From Pseudomonadota bacterium (lineage in GTDB: Bacteria; Pseudomonadota; Alphaproteobacteria; Rhizobiales; Hyphomicrobiaceae), in the NCBI GenBank assembly GCA_023390485.1, contig JAEWCT010000395.1, positions 1 to 6,598 on the forward strand: a stretch of 6,598 bases of DNA, written 5' to 3'. The notes below the pieces were generated by a model, which searched no databases, was not told the DNA's origin, and saw nothing but the letters and a program-made list of their open reading frames with translations. A program made the translations under genes and the position numbers. Shown in pieces: positions 1 through 5,459 of this stretch (position 1 is its first letter; every line of letters starts with the position of its first letter).

Positions 1-312
1 CGCCCGGGCAATCCGAACTGGCCGGCTTTGCGGCAGAAGTTTTTGAGCGAGCACACCCATGACGAGGACGAGGTTCGATTCTTCGTCGAAGGAAGCGGCG
101 CCTTTTACCTTCACGTCGGTGATAAGGTTTATCAAATCGTCGGCACGGCAGACGACCTTCTCTCGGTTCCGCGCGGCACCAAGCACTGGTTCGATGGCGG
201 GTCGGAAGGAAACTTCACGGTGATCAGGCTTTTCAACGATCCTTCGGGCTGGATCGCGCATTATACCGGTGACGCGATCGCTGAGAGCGTGCCGAACTAC
301 CAAGCAGCGTGA
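1..312 (+). CDS. mtnD: Acireductone dioxygenase, C-terminal part (5' end outside window)
   Basis: Acireductone dioxygenase (ARD) of the cupin superfamily oxidises 1,2-dihydroxy-3-keto-5-methylthiopentene in methionine salvage. With Fe it gives the methionine precursor KMTB and formate; with Ni it gives an off-pathway product with CO. The reading frame is open from base 1, so the gene is cut by the window edge. About 103 codons are visible of a family length near 180. The metal ligands are clear: the stretch [15 protein letters not shown] supplies His at codons 18 and 20 and Glu at codon 24, and PRGTKHW supplies the last His at codon 62. The spacing (HxH, then Glu at +4, then His at +42) matches the characterised Klebsiella enzyme. 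An in-frame TTG at 28 is internal to the conserved core and is not the real start. The stop codon overlaps the start of mtnC, so the two are co-transcribed. Which metal is used cannot be read from the sequence. Confidence 0.95.
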   Translation, partial: RPGNPNWPALRQKFLSEHTHDEDEVRFFVEGSGAFYLHVGDKVYQIVGTADDLLSVPRGTKHWFDGGSEGNFTVIRLFNDPSGWIAHYTGDAIAESVPNYQAA

Positions 313-1043
313 AGGTGCCGCCCGACGTGAGTGACCTTCAGCTGGCGACGCCTGAGACGCAGGCGCTCGTACACATTAAGGCAGACGCCGTGCTTCTCGA
401 TATCGAGGGCACGATCAGCCCTATCAGTTTCGTTCGCGATACGCTTTTTCCCTACTCGCAGGATCATTTGGAAGGGTTCGTATCCGAAAATCTCACGAGC
501 CCGATCATTCAAGATATTCTCGCGCAGGCAAAAGCCCTCGCTGGGGGAAGCGATGCCGTGAGCGCCCTGCTCGACTGGCAAGCGCGGGACGTCAAGGCTC
601 CTCCACTCAAGAAGCTGCAAGGCTTGATCTGGGAAAGCGGCTATCGCTCCGGCGCGCTCAGAAGCACGATTTTTTCTGATGCCCTGCGGGCAGTGAAGCA
701 GTGGAAATCGGAAGGCCTGCCGCTTTACATCTACTCATCTGGATCCGTGCAGGCTCAGCAGTTGTTTTTTGAATTCAGCACCGCGGGCGACTTGCGCTCG
801 TTGTTTTCTCAATATTTCGACACCGATGTTGGCCCCAAAACCGAACCCTCATCGTATCTTCGCATTTCGGAGCGTATGGGCACGGGGCCAGCGAGCATCG
901 TTTACTTCTCCGACAATCCCAAAGAGCTCGAAGCGGCGCGATCCGCGGATCTGCAAACTGTGCATGTCGTCAAGGACGAGACAGCGCATAGTCCAGATTT
1001 CCCCGAAATTTCCGACTTTTGCCACGTAGTCGTCGGGCGTTAG
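309..1043 (+). CDS. mtnC: Enolase-phosphatase E1 (2,3-diketo-5-methylthiopentyl-1-phosphate enolase/phosphatase)
   Basis: This HAD-superfamily enzyme enolises and then dephosphorylates 2,3-diketo-5-methylthiopentyl-1-phosphate, producing the acireductone that MtnD consumes. It is cytosolic and belongs to methionine salvage. HAD motifs occur in order: DIEGT (nucleophile Asp31, Glu33), SSGS near 143-146 (motif II), the motif III Lys177 in GPKTEPSSY, and FSDNPKE near 200-206. The DxE form of motif I is typical of E1. At 244 residues it is slightly longer than the usual ~225-230, because DIEGT lies 31 residues in rather than about 10. Start choice is uncertain. GTG at 309 overlaps the mtnD stop (GTGA) but has no good Shine-Dalgarno. 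The in-frame GTG at 327 lies 11 bases after GAAGG, would give 238 residues and is equally plausible. Overlap with mtnD implies translational coupling. Confidence 0.93.
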   Translation: MKVPPDVSDLQLATPETQALVHIKADAVLLDIEGTISPISFVRDTLFPYSQDHLEGFVSENLTSPIIQDILAQAKALAGGSDAVSALLDWQARDVKAPPLKKLQGLIWESGYRSGALRSTIFSDALRAVKQWKSEGLPLYIYSSGSVQAQQLFFEFSTAGDLRSLFSQYFDTDVGPKTEPSSYLRISERMGTGPASIVYFSDNPKELEAARSADLQTVHVVKDETAHSPDFPEISDFCHVVVGR

Positions 1044-1254
1044 GAAACGCCCCGAGGCGCACACCGTTATTTCTGGAAGGGATAGATTTACTTCGCCTCC
1101 GGAGGAAGCGCGCTATTTTCCTATTCCGGCTTCATGAAGCATCAAGAAGCCTTTTTGCGCATGAAGATGACCCCAAGGGATTGCGCTGGTGCCGCGCCAT
1201 TCAATGCGCTTTCCCCGCGAAAAACGCGGCCACCTATAAAAAAGGAGGAGCGAA
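1044..1254. other. Intergenic region between mtnC and the VOC gene
   Basis: No gene can be supported in these 211 bases; an open frame at 1019-1258 overlaps both neighbours and has no recognisable protein features. The region holds the candidate terminator at 1128-1156, a short hairpin CCGCG-AAAAA-CGCGG at 1215-1229 with no following T run, and a strong Shine-Dalgarno (AAAGGAGGAG, 1241-1250) for the next gene. A TATAAA at 1235-1240 is too near the ribosome binding site to be a convincing -10 box, so the promoter of the VOC gene is not identified. Confidence 0.6.
1128..1156 (+). terminator. Probable intrinsic terminator after mtnC
   Basis: GGCTTC at 1128-1133 pairs with GAAGCC at 1146-1151. 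After one A:A mismatch, three more pairs form (TGA with TCA), closing a four-base loop. The 3' arm runs straight into TTTTT at 1152-1156. Position, 84 bases after the mtnC stop and before the separately initiated VOC gene, fits termination of the mtn operon. The left half also contains the perfect palindrome GCTTCATGAAGC (1129-1140), which could alternatively be a protein-binding site. Stem stability was not computed. Confidence 0.5.
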
Positions 1255-1752
1255 ATGACCCAGACTGAGGAAAAGCCTAAAGTCATCCGAGGAGATGATC
1301 TCCAGGCCATTACACCGCATTTGGTGTGCGCCGGAGCGGCTGATGCCATCGAATTTTACAAAAAGGCCTTCGGCGCCGTCGAAAAGATGAGGTTGGCCGG
1401 CAGGGACGGCAAGCTCATGCACGGGGCCATCAAGATCGGCAACGCGTCGGTGATGCTCGTCGATGAAAGCCCGGATTGGGGTTCGTATGCGCCAACCTCG
1501 CTCAACGGCAGTCCGGTGACGATCCATCTTTACGTCGCCGACGTCGACGCATTCATCGATCGGGCCGTCAAAGCCGGCGCCATCCTGCGGATGGCCCCCG
1601 CAGATATGTTCTGGGGTGATCGCTACGGCATCATCGAAGACCCGTTCGGCCACAAATGGTCGATTGCAACGCATCAGCGCGACATGACCGCCGACGAAAT
1701 CGAGCAGGCGATGAAGTCGTTCATGCCGTCGGCCGGTGATCGCGACAGCTGA
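1255..1752 (+). CDS. VOC-superfamily protein, PhnB/glyoxalase-like
   Basis: This 165-residue protein belongs to the vicinal oxygen chelate (glyoxalase/bleomycin-resistance/dioxygenase) superfamily, in the PhnB-like group often annotated as an uncharacterised VOC protein. Two beta-alpha-beta-beta-beta modules are recognisable. The first starts at TPHLVCAGAADAIEFYKKAFGA (about 20-41) and runs to the ASVMLVDE strand (64-71). The second starts at PVTIHLYVADVDAFIDRAVKAGA (87-109) and ends at GIIEDPFGHKWSIATH (125-140). His91 and Glu128 are candidate metal ligands by analogy with the fold. The tail TADEIEQAM is often seen in this group. The ATG start has a near-perfect Shine-Dalgarno, AAGGAGG, at a normal distance. 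It appears to be monocistronic, lying between a terminator and a convergent gene. The substrate is unknown; homology to PhnB does not imply a role in phosphonate use. Confidence 0.9.
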   Translation: MTQTEEKPKVIRGDDLQAITPHLVCAGAADAIEFYKKAFGAVEKMRLAGRDGKLMHGAIKIGNASVMLVDESPDWGSYAPTSLNGSPVTIHLYVADVDAFIDRAVKAGAILRMAPADMFWGDRYGIIEDPFGHKWSIATHQRDMTADEIEQAMKSFMPSAGDRDS

Positions 1753-1770
1753 TCCGAGCAGACCGGGCGT

Positions 1771-2229
1771 CTACTCGATCTTCACGATTTCGGCTTCGCC
1801 GGTGCCCGCGTGAACGACATCGCCGACGCTCTTTTCAATGAGAGCCTGGGCCAAGGGCGAGACATAGGAAATCTTGCCCTTCGCGGGATTGGATTCATCC
1901 TCGCCGACGATGCGGTATTTCTGAATGCGCCCATCGTCTCTTTCGAGAGTCACGACAGATCCGAAAGCCACGGCGGCTTTATCGGACGGAGGCCTTTGAA
2001 CCTCCGCGGTAGCGAGACGTTGCTTCCAGTAGCGAAGATCCCTGGATACGCGTTGAATCGCGTCGCGATCGCTCGCCTGCTGGGCTTCAGAAAGCTCCGC
2101 CTGCAGCCTTTCGACTTCAGCCTCGATCAGGGTCAGGCCTTCCGGCGTGACCAGATTGCGATGCTCGGAGATAAGCCTATCAGGAAGCTCTTCGACCGCA
2201 TCGGTTTCTTTGACGAATGCTCTGCTCAT
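1771..2229 (-). CDS. GreA/GreB-family transcription elongation factor-like protein with divergent coiled-coil tip
   Basis: This 152-residue protein is related to Gre factors, which enter the RNA polymerase secondary channel and stimulate cleavage of backtracked RNA. Residues about 24-80 (NLVTPEGLTLIEAEVERLQAELSEAQ onward) form the N-terminal coiled coil. Residues about 86-152 (VAFGSVVTLERDDGR, YRIVGEDESNPAKGKISYVSPLAQALIEKSVGDVV) form the FKBP-like C-terminal domain, which is well conserved. The coiled-coil turn reads ASDRDAIQR, where classical GreA/GreB have a D-x-x-E-N-A-x-Y tip whose acids hold the catalytic Mg2+. Cleavage stimulation is therefore uncertain, and an Rnk- or DksA-like modulatory role is possible. 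I chose ATG at 2229 because relatives begin MSRAFVKE; a GTG at 2262 would add 11 residues and run past the start of the divergent yjbQ. The Shine-Dalgarno is weak. It converges on the VOC gene with an 18-base gap. Confidence 0.85.
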   Translation of the reverse strand: MSRAFVKETDAVEELPDRLISEHRNLVTPEGLTLIEAEVERLQAELSEAQQASDRDAIQRVSRDLRYWKQRLATAEVQRPPSDKAAVAFGSVVTLERDDGRIQKYRIVGEDESNPAKGKISYVSPLAQALIEKSVGDVVHAGTGEAEIVKIE

Positions 2230-2266
2230 CTCGCATATATAGGCTCTCTTGGAGACGGGCACCAGG
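2230..2266. promoter_or_regulatory. Short divergent regulatory gap between the GreA-like gene and yjbQ
   Basis: Only 37 bases separate the two divergent start codons, so promoter elements for each gene must extend into the other's coding sequence. The self-complementary ATATAT at 2235-2240 could serve as part of a -10 box in either direction. For yjbQ, TTGACG at 2210-2215 is a good -35 match, 18 bases before CATATA at 2234-2239, which is only a weak -10. GGAG at 2251-2254 is a loose Shine-Dalgarno for yjbQ. These are sequence matches only. Confidence 0.3.
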
Positions 2267-2686
2267 ATGCGACAATATCAGGAAATATTGGAAATTGAGA
2301 CGCGCGGCACCGGCCTTAGGGAACTAACGGATGACGTGGCGCGGATCGTCCGGACCGCGGGCATCGAGACGGGCATCGTGCACGTCTTCTGCCGCCATAC
2401 CTCGGCGTCGCTGCTGATACAGGAAAATGCCGATCCCGACGTGCAGCGCGATCTCGTCGCCTTCTTCAAGCGTCTGGTGCCGGATGGCGATCCGCTCTTC
2501 GTGCATCAGTCGGAGGGTCCGGACGATATGCCCGCGCACGTTAAGAGTGCGCTAACCCAAACGACCCTGTCGGTTCCCATCGCCGGGTTTCAAATGATGC
2601 TCGGCACCTGGCAAGGCATTTATCTTTTCGAGCACCGGCGCAGGCCCCACGCACGGCAGGTCGTCGTCCATGTTCTCGGAGAGTAG
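2267..2686 (+). CDS. yjbQ: YjbQ-family protein (UPF0047; annotated as secondary thiamine-phosphate synthase)
   Basis: This 139-residue protein matches the E. coli YjbQ family in length and in its conserved blocks: CRHTSASLLIQENADPDV (about 43-60), DDMPAHVKSALTQTTLSVPI (near 85-105) and the signature GFQMMLGTWQGIYLFEHR that follows. Conserved His and Glu residues in these blocks are the presumed metal and active-site residues of the trimeric fold. YjbQ proteins weakly complement thiE mutants, hence the annotation as a secondary thiamine-phosphate synthase; the physiological role is not established. The ATG at 2267 (MRQYQEILEIETRG) matches the family's usual N terminus, so the TTG at 2249 was not used. 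It is divergent from the GreA-like gene and convergent with the oxygenase gene (25-base gap, no hairpin seen). No thiamine genes are nearby. Confidence 0.93.
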   Translation: MRQYQEILEIETRGTGLRELTDDVARIVRTAGIETGIVHVFCRHTSASLLIQENADPDVQRDLVAFFKRLVPDGDPLFVHQSEGPDDMPAHVKSALTQTTLSVPIAGFQMMLGTWQGIYLFEHRRRPHARQVVVHVLGE

Positions 2687-2711
2687 AACGCCCCCTGCTT
2701 CGTCCCATCGA

Positions 2712-3332
2712 TCAATCGAGACGAAAATTGAAGCTCACGGAAACACGCTCGGCTTTGGCGTGATTGACGGGCACCTCGTGCCGAAGCCAGCTTTCCCAGA
2801 GCAGAAGCGTGCCCGCCGTGGGTTGAACCGCGACGAACGTCTTGTTCTTCTCTTTCGCCGAGGGCTTGCGTGGCGGCGCGGCCATGAACATCGGCAGTCT
2901 CGGGTCTTCGTACTTGATGGCGCTCGCGTCTTTCGGCACGTCGAGATAGAGCGTGCCGCTGATCACCGAATGCGGATGAATGTGCGCCGTGTGATGTCCG
3001 CCGGGCTTCAGGACGTTGATCCAGAGGCTGTCGAGCGCCACGCGCTTCCCGTCCATTTCAAACTCAAGGATTTTAACGAATGCGTTCGCATGCCGGTTCA
3101 AAACGCCGACGAGATCGCCGAATGCGGGGTGCCTGTCGGGAAGGTCGTTGAGCGAGGCATAAGATGTATATCCCGGATAATCATTCGCCTTTGCCCAGGC
3201 TTGCCCGGCCCTGTCGTGGGCCGACATTTCGCGGGCGGCCTCGTCAAGCTCCTGGATCAGAGCCGAGGTCGGGCCGCGTTGAAGCTCTTCCCGGTAGATT
3301 TGGGTCACGAAAAGCTCTTGAACGCGCGCCAT
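2712..3332 (-). CDS. TIGR02466-type putative 2-oxoglutarate/Fe(II) oxygenase
   Basis: This 206-residue protein resembles the uncharacterised TIGR02466 / 2OG-FeII_Oxy_5 family, which adopts the double-stranded beta-helix fold of 2-oxoglutarate-dependent dioxygenases. The N terminus VQELFVTQIYRE is typical. The core reads SLWINVLKPGGHHTAHIHPHSVISGTLYLDVP (about 102-133), giving candidate metal residues His117, His119 and His121. The distal part, GTLLLWESWLRHEVPV, supplies His185, and ERVSVSFNFRL supplies Arg196, the expected 2-oxoglutarate anchor. A lysine-rich loop (PPRKPSAKEKNK, about 153-164) lies between them. The usual HxD/E pair is not obvious: the acidic position reads His. I chose ATG at 3332 because GGAGAGG lies just upstream and the family starts here; an ATG at 3395 would add 21 residues without family support. 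The substrate is unknown. Confidence 0.82.
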   Translation of the reverse strand: MARVQELFVTQIYREELQRGPTSALIQELDEAAREMSAHDRAGQAWAKANDYPGYTSYASLNDLPDRHPAFGDLVGVLNRHANAFVKILEFEMDGKRVALDSLWINVLKPGGHHTAHIHPHSVISGTLYLDVPKDASAIKYEDPRLPMFMAAPPRKPSAKEKNKTFVAVQPTAGTLLLWESWLRHEVPVNHAKAERVSVSFNFRLD

Positions 3333-3464
3333 TAGCCTCTCCGGATTCCGCGACTGAAGGTGAAATGTCGCGTTTACCCCACCACGCTTGCGCATGGAAG
3401 GCTCCGGTCCGACCTGCTAAAGACCCCGGCAGCTTCATTGACGACCCTTCCGGAGAGACAACCG
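3333..3464. other. Divergent intergenic region between the oxygenase and the NTF2/GNAT/nitrilase operon
   Basis: These 132 bases must contain the promoters of both flanking transcription units, but no good -35/-10 pair was found on either strand. A TTGACG at 3438-3443 lies too close to the ATG at 3465 for a -10 box to fit. A six-base inverted repeat, CGCGAC (3349-3354) and GTCGCG (3367-3372), separated by 12 bases, lies just upstream of the oxygenase start and could be an operator or a leader hairpin. GGAGAG at 3452-3457 is the ribosome binding site of the downstream plus-strand gene. Confidence 0.4.
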
Positions 3465-3899
3465 ATGTCCGATACCACGCCAGAATCGCAAGCCCGTGCC
3501 GCAACGGCTGCGCTCATCCGCGAATATTATGCCGCCTTCAACCGGGGCGATACCGACGCCATGCTGGACTACTTGACCGACGACGTGATCCACGACGTCA
3601 ACCAGGGCGAGCGGCGCCAAGGCAAAGAGAAGTTTCGCGCTTTCAACGCGCGCATGTCGCACAACTACAAGGAAGAGCTGAAGGACATCGTCGTCCTCGT
3701 CTCGAAGGATGCGACCCGTGCCGCTGCGGAATTCAACGTGCACGGAATCTACAAGAATACGGAAGAGGGTCTGCCGGACGCCGTTGGCCAGAAATACGTT
3801 CTGCCCGCCGGTACGTTCTTCGCCGTCCGCGACGGCAAGATCGCCCGCGTCACGACCTATTACAATCTGACGGATTGGATCGCGCAGGTCGCGGGCTGA
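3465..3899 (+). CDS. NTF2-like / SnoaL-like protein (ketosteroid-isomerase-related, TIGR02096 type)
   Basis: This 144-residue protein has the alpha+beta-barrel pattern of the NTF2-like superfamily. It opens with helices AATAALIREYYAAFNRGDTDAMLDYLTDDVIHDVNQGERRQGKEKFRAFNARM (about 12-64). Strands follow, ending in AGTFFAVRDGKIARVTTYYNLTDWIAQV (115-142). The HDVNQG and YNLTDW blocks fit the TIGR02096 steroid delta-isomerase-related family of proteobacteria. Residues lining the cone, including Tyr21/Tyr22, Asp40, His43 and Asp44, are candidate active-site groups by analogy with ketosteroid isomerase; no activity is established. The ATG at 3465 has GGAGAG nine bases upstream or slightly closer, and the upstream frame shows no family similarity. 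It is the first gene of a tight three-gene operon, with a 14-base gap to the GNAT gene. Its job is probably an isomerase or hydrolase-like step, or binding of the operon's small-molecule substrate. Confidence 0.88.
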   Translation: MSDTTPESQARAATAALIREYYAAFNRGDTDAMLDYLTDDVIHDVNQGERRQGKEKFRAFNARMSHNYKEELKDIVVLVSKDATRAAAEFNVHGIYKNTEEGLPDAVGQKYVLPAGTFFAVRDGKIARVTTYYNLTDWIAQVAG

Positions 3900-3913
3900 G
3901 GGCATCGATCGCA

Positions 3914-4528
3914 ATGGCGGCAGCTGCGGGCGAGAAGAAGAACCTCGAAGTCAAATCGGTCACCGGCAAGGACATTCTCAAGGTCCTTCCGGATCTCGGC
4001 CGGCTGCGCATCGTCGTCTTTCGCGATTGGCCGTATCTCTACGACGGTACGCTCGAGTACGAGGAAAAGTATCTCGAGAAGTTTGCCGCCGCGAAGGGCG
4101 CCGTGGTCGTTACTGCGTACGATGGCGACCAGATGGTCGGCGCTTCGACCGGGGCGCCGATGATCGAGCATGCTGACGAGTTCGGTGAGCCGTTCCGAAA
4201 AGCCGGCTACGACATTTCGAAGATCTTCTATTGCGGCGAGAGCGTGCTGTTGAAGAGCCACCGCGGCCATGGCCTCGGACACGCGTTCTTCGATGGCCGC
4301 GAAGCGCAAGCGAAAAAACTCGGCGGGTTCACGCATTCGTCGTTCTGCCGCGTCGTCCGGCCCGACGATCACCCGTTGAAGCCGGCGGATTACGCCCCAC
4401 TTGATCCATTCTGGAAAAAGCGCGGCTACGCTCCGGTGGACGGCATCGTCGCGACCTATGACTGGAAAGACATCGATCAGCCCGGCGAGACGACCCATAA
4501 GATGCAGTTCTGGATGAAAACCTTCTGA
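3914..4528 (+). CDS. GNAT-family N-acetyltransferase
   Basis: This 204-residue protein carries the GNAT acetyl-CoA-binding core. Motif A is FYCGESVLLKSHRGHGLGHAFF (about 105-126), with the R-x-x-G-x-G pyrophosphate-binding signature at Arg117-Gly122. It is preceded by the strand AVVVTAYDGDQMVGASTGAP (63-82) and followed by DPFWKKRGYAPVDGIVATYDW (164-184), which is typical of motif B. GNATs transfer an acetyl group to a primary amine; this acceptor is unknown. The length exceeds a minimal GNAT by about 50 residues, mostly in the N-terminal half and in an insertion around 83-104. The ATG at 3914 follows GAGGG at 3898-3902. Its stop codon overlaps the start of the nitrilase gene (TGATG), a strong sign of translational coupling. 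As I recall, GNAT and C-N hydrolase domains are fused in Bacillus YhcX-like proteins, which suggests the two act on linked substrates. Confidence 0.9.
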   Translation: MAAAAGEKKNLEVKSVTGKDILKVLPDLGRLRIVVFRDWPYLYDGTLEYEEKYLEKFAAAKGAVVVTAYDGDQMVGASTGAPMIEHADEFGEPFRKAGYDISKIFYCGESVLLKSHRGHGLGHAFFDGREAQAKKLGGFTHSSFCRVVRPDDHPLKPADYAPLDPFWKKRGYAPVDGIVATYDWKDIDQPGETTHKMQFWMKTF

Positions 4529-5436
4529 TGCGGGCGAAGTCTCTCAAAGTCGCGAGTTCCCAATATCCGATCGGCCAGCCGAAGACGCTCGCCGAGTGGG
4601 AGAAGAAGATCGCGCTCTGGGTCAAGCACGGTGCTGCGACCGGCGCTGAGCTTCTGGTCTTTCCGGAATACGCGGCGATCGAGCAGGCCGCCTGCTTTGG
4701 ACCCGAAGTCTACGAAGATCTCCAGGCGACGCTCACGAAGGTTGCGGAGCTCAAGGAAAGCCGCGTCCAGCTCCATTTGGAACTCGCGAAGAAGCACCAC
4801 GTGCATATTCTGGTCGGATCGGGGCCGGTGAAAAAGAGCGACGGCCGCTTCGTGAATGCGGCTCAGCTCGTGACGCCCAAAGGGTCTGTCGGCGAGCAGG
4901 AGAAGCTGGTCATGACGCCCTTCGAACACAACTGGGGCGTCACCGCAGGCGGTCCGGTGCGGGTGTTCTCGACGTCGCTCGGCACCATCGGCATCGCCAT
5001 CTGCTACGATAGCGAGTTTCCTTTGATCGCGCGCGCGATGGCGGAAGCGGGAGCGGAAGTGCTGCTCGTTCCCTCGTGCACGGAACGGACGTCCGGCTAC
5101 CACCGCGTTCGTACAGGCTCGATGGCGCGCGCGCTCGAGAATACGATTGCCGCCGTGCAGAGCCCGACGGTCGGCGATGCGCCCTGGTCACCCGCCGTCG
5201 ACTTCAATGCCGGCGCGGCTGGCATCTATGTGCCTTCCGAGCACGATGTTTCGGATACCGGCGTGCTCGCGGAAGGCACACTCAATGCAGCCGAATGGGT
5301 GTCGGCCGAGATCGATCTCGCCCGTCTCGCACGTGTCCGCGAAACCGGCGAGATGCACAACTTCGGTGATTGGTTGAAGCAGCCCGGCGGTGGGACGACG
5401 GCTAAGGTCGACGTCGAAGTCGTCAACCTCGCCTGA
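4528..5436 (+). CDS. Carbon-nitrogen hydrolase (nitrilase-superfamily amidohydrolase)
   Basis: This 302-residue cytosolic enzyme hydrolyses a C-N bond, probably an amide, through the nitrilase-superfamily Glu-Lys-Cys triad. All three are present: Glu47 in LLVFPEYAA, Lys126 in GEQEKLVMTPFEHNW, and the nucleophile Cys159 in GIAICYDSEFP. A further conserved block is LVPSCTERTSGYHRVRTGSMARALEN, containing the family's partly conserved arginines. The C-terminal part, GVLAEGTLNAAEWVSAEIDLARLARVRETGEMHNFGDW, is the usual closing region with the oligomer-forming tail. The length is normal. The start codon ATG overlaps the GNAT stop by one base and the Shine-Dalgarno is poor, so reinitiation after the GNAT gene is likely. 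It resembles the hydrolase half of YhcX-type GNAT/nitrilase fusions rather than true nitrilases or the NAD-synthetase type. The substrate is not predictable. A 14-base tandem duplication covers its stop codon. Confidence 0.92.
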   Translation: MRAKSLKVASSQYPIGQPKTLAEWEKKIALWVKHGAATGAELLVFPEYAAIEQAACFGPEVYEDLQATLTKVAELKESRVQLHLELAKKHHVHILVGSGPVKKSDGRFVNAAQLVTPKGSVGEQEKLVMTPFEHNWGVTAGGPVRVFSTSLGTIGIAICYDSEFPLIARAMAEAGAEVLLVPSCTERTSGYHRVRTGSMARALENTIAAVQSPTVGDAPWSPAVDFNAGAAGIYVPSEHDVSDTGVLAEGTLNAAEWVSAEIDLARLARVRETGEMHNFGDWLKQPGGGTTAKVDVEVVNLA

Positions 5437-5450
5437 TCAACCTCGCCTGA
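5423..5450 (+). repeat. Tandem duplication of 14 bases at the end of the nitrilase gene
   Basis: TCAACCTCGCCTGA occurs twice back to back (5423-5436 and 5437-5450) with no mismatch. The first copy contains the last codons and TGA stop of the hydrolase gene, and the second lies just after the stop. Because 14 is not a multiple of three, the second copy is out of frame and does not affect the protein. It looks like a recent slippage or duplication event. Confidence 0.9.
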
Positions 5451-5459
5451 ATGGCGCTG

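Noticed and set aside
1091..1110. CCTCCGGAGG palindrome as a terminator
   Set aside because: The stem is short once a loop is allowed, and no T run follows.
1235..1240. TATAAA as a -10 box for the VOC gene
   Set aside because: Transcription would start inside the Shine-Dalgarno sequence, leaving no usable ribosome binding site.
1019..1258. A 79-codon plus-strand frame bridging mtnC and the VOC gene
   Set aside because: It overlaps both neighbours, lacks a good ribosome binding site, has no recognisable features, and contains the terminator hairpin.
2670..3335. A 221-codon plus-strand frame opposite the oxygenase gene
   Set aside because: The minus-strand frame has clear family features, while this one gives no recognisable domain.
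3438..3443. TTGACG as a -35 box for the NTF2-like gene
   Set aside because: The matching -10 position would fall on the start codon of the gene.
3164..4528. A 454-codon open frame that includes the GNAT gene at its 3' end
   Set aside because: The first 250 codons are antisense to the oxygenase and out of frame with the NTF2-like gene, with arginine-rich low-complexity translation. GNAT similarity starts only after the ATG at 3914.
3860..5103. Long minus-strand open frames opposite the GNAT and hydrolase genes (3860-4498 and 4477-5103)
   Set aside because: They are antisense to well-supported genes and have the Arg/Asp/Leu-rich composition typical of shadow frames in GC-rich DNA.
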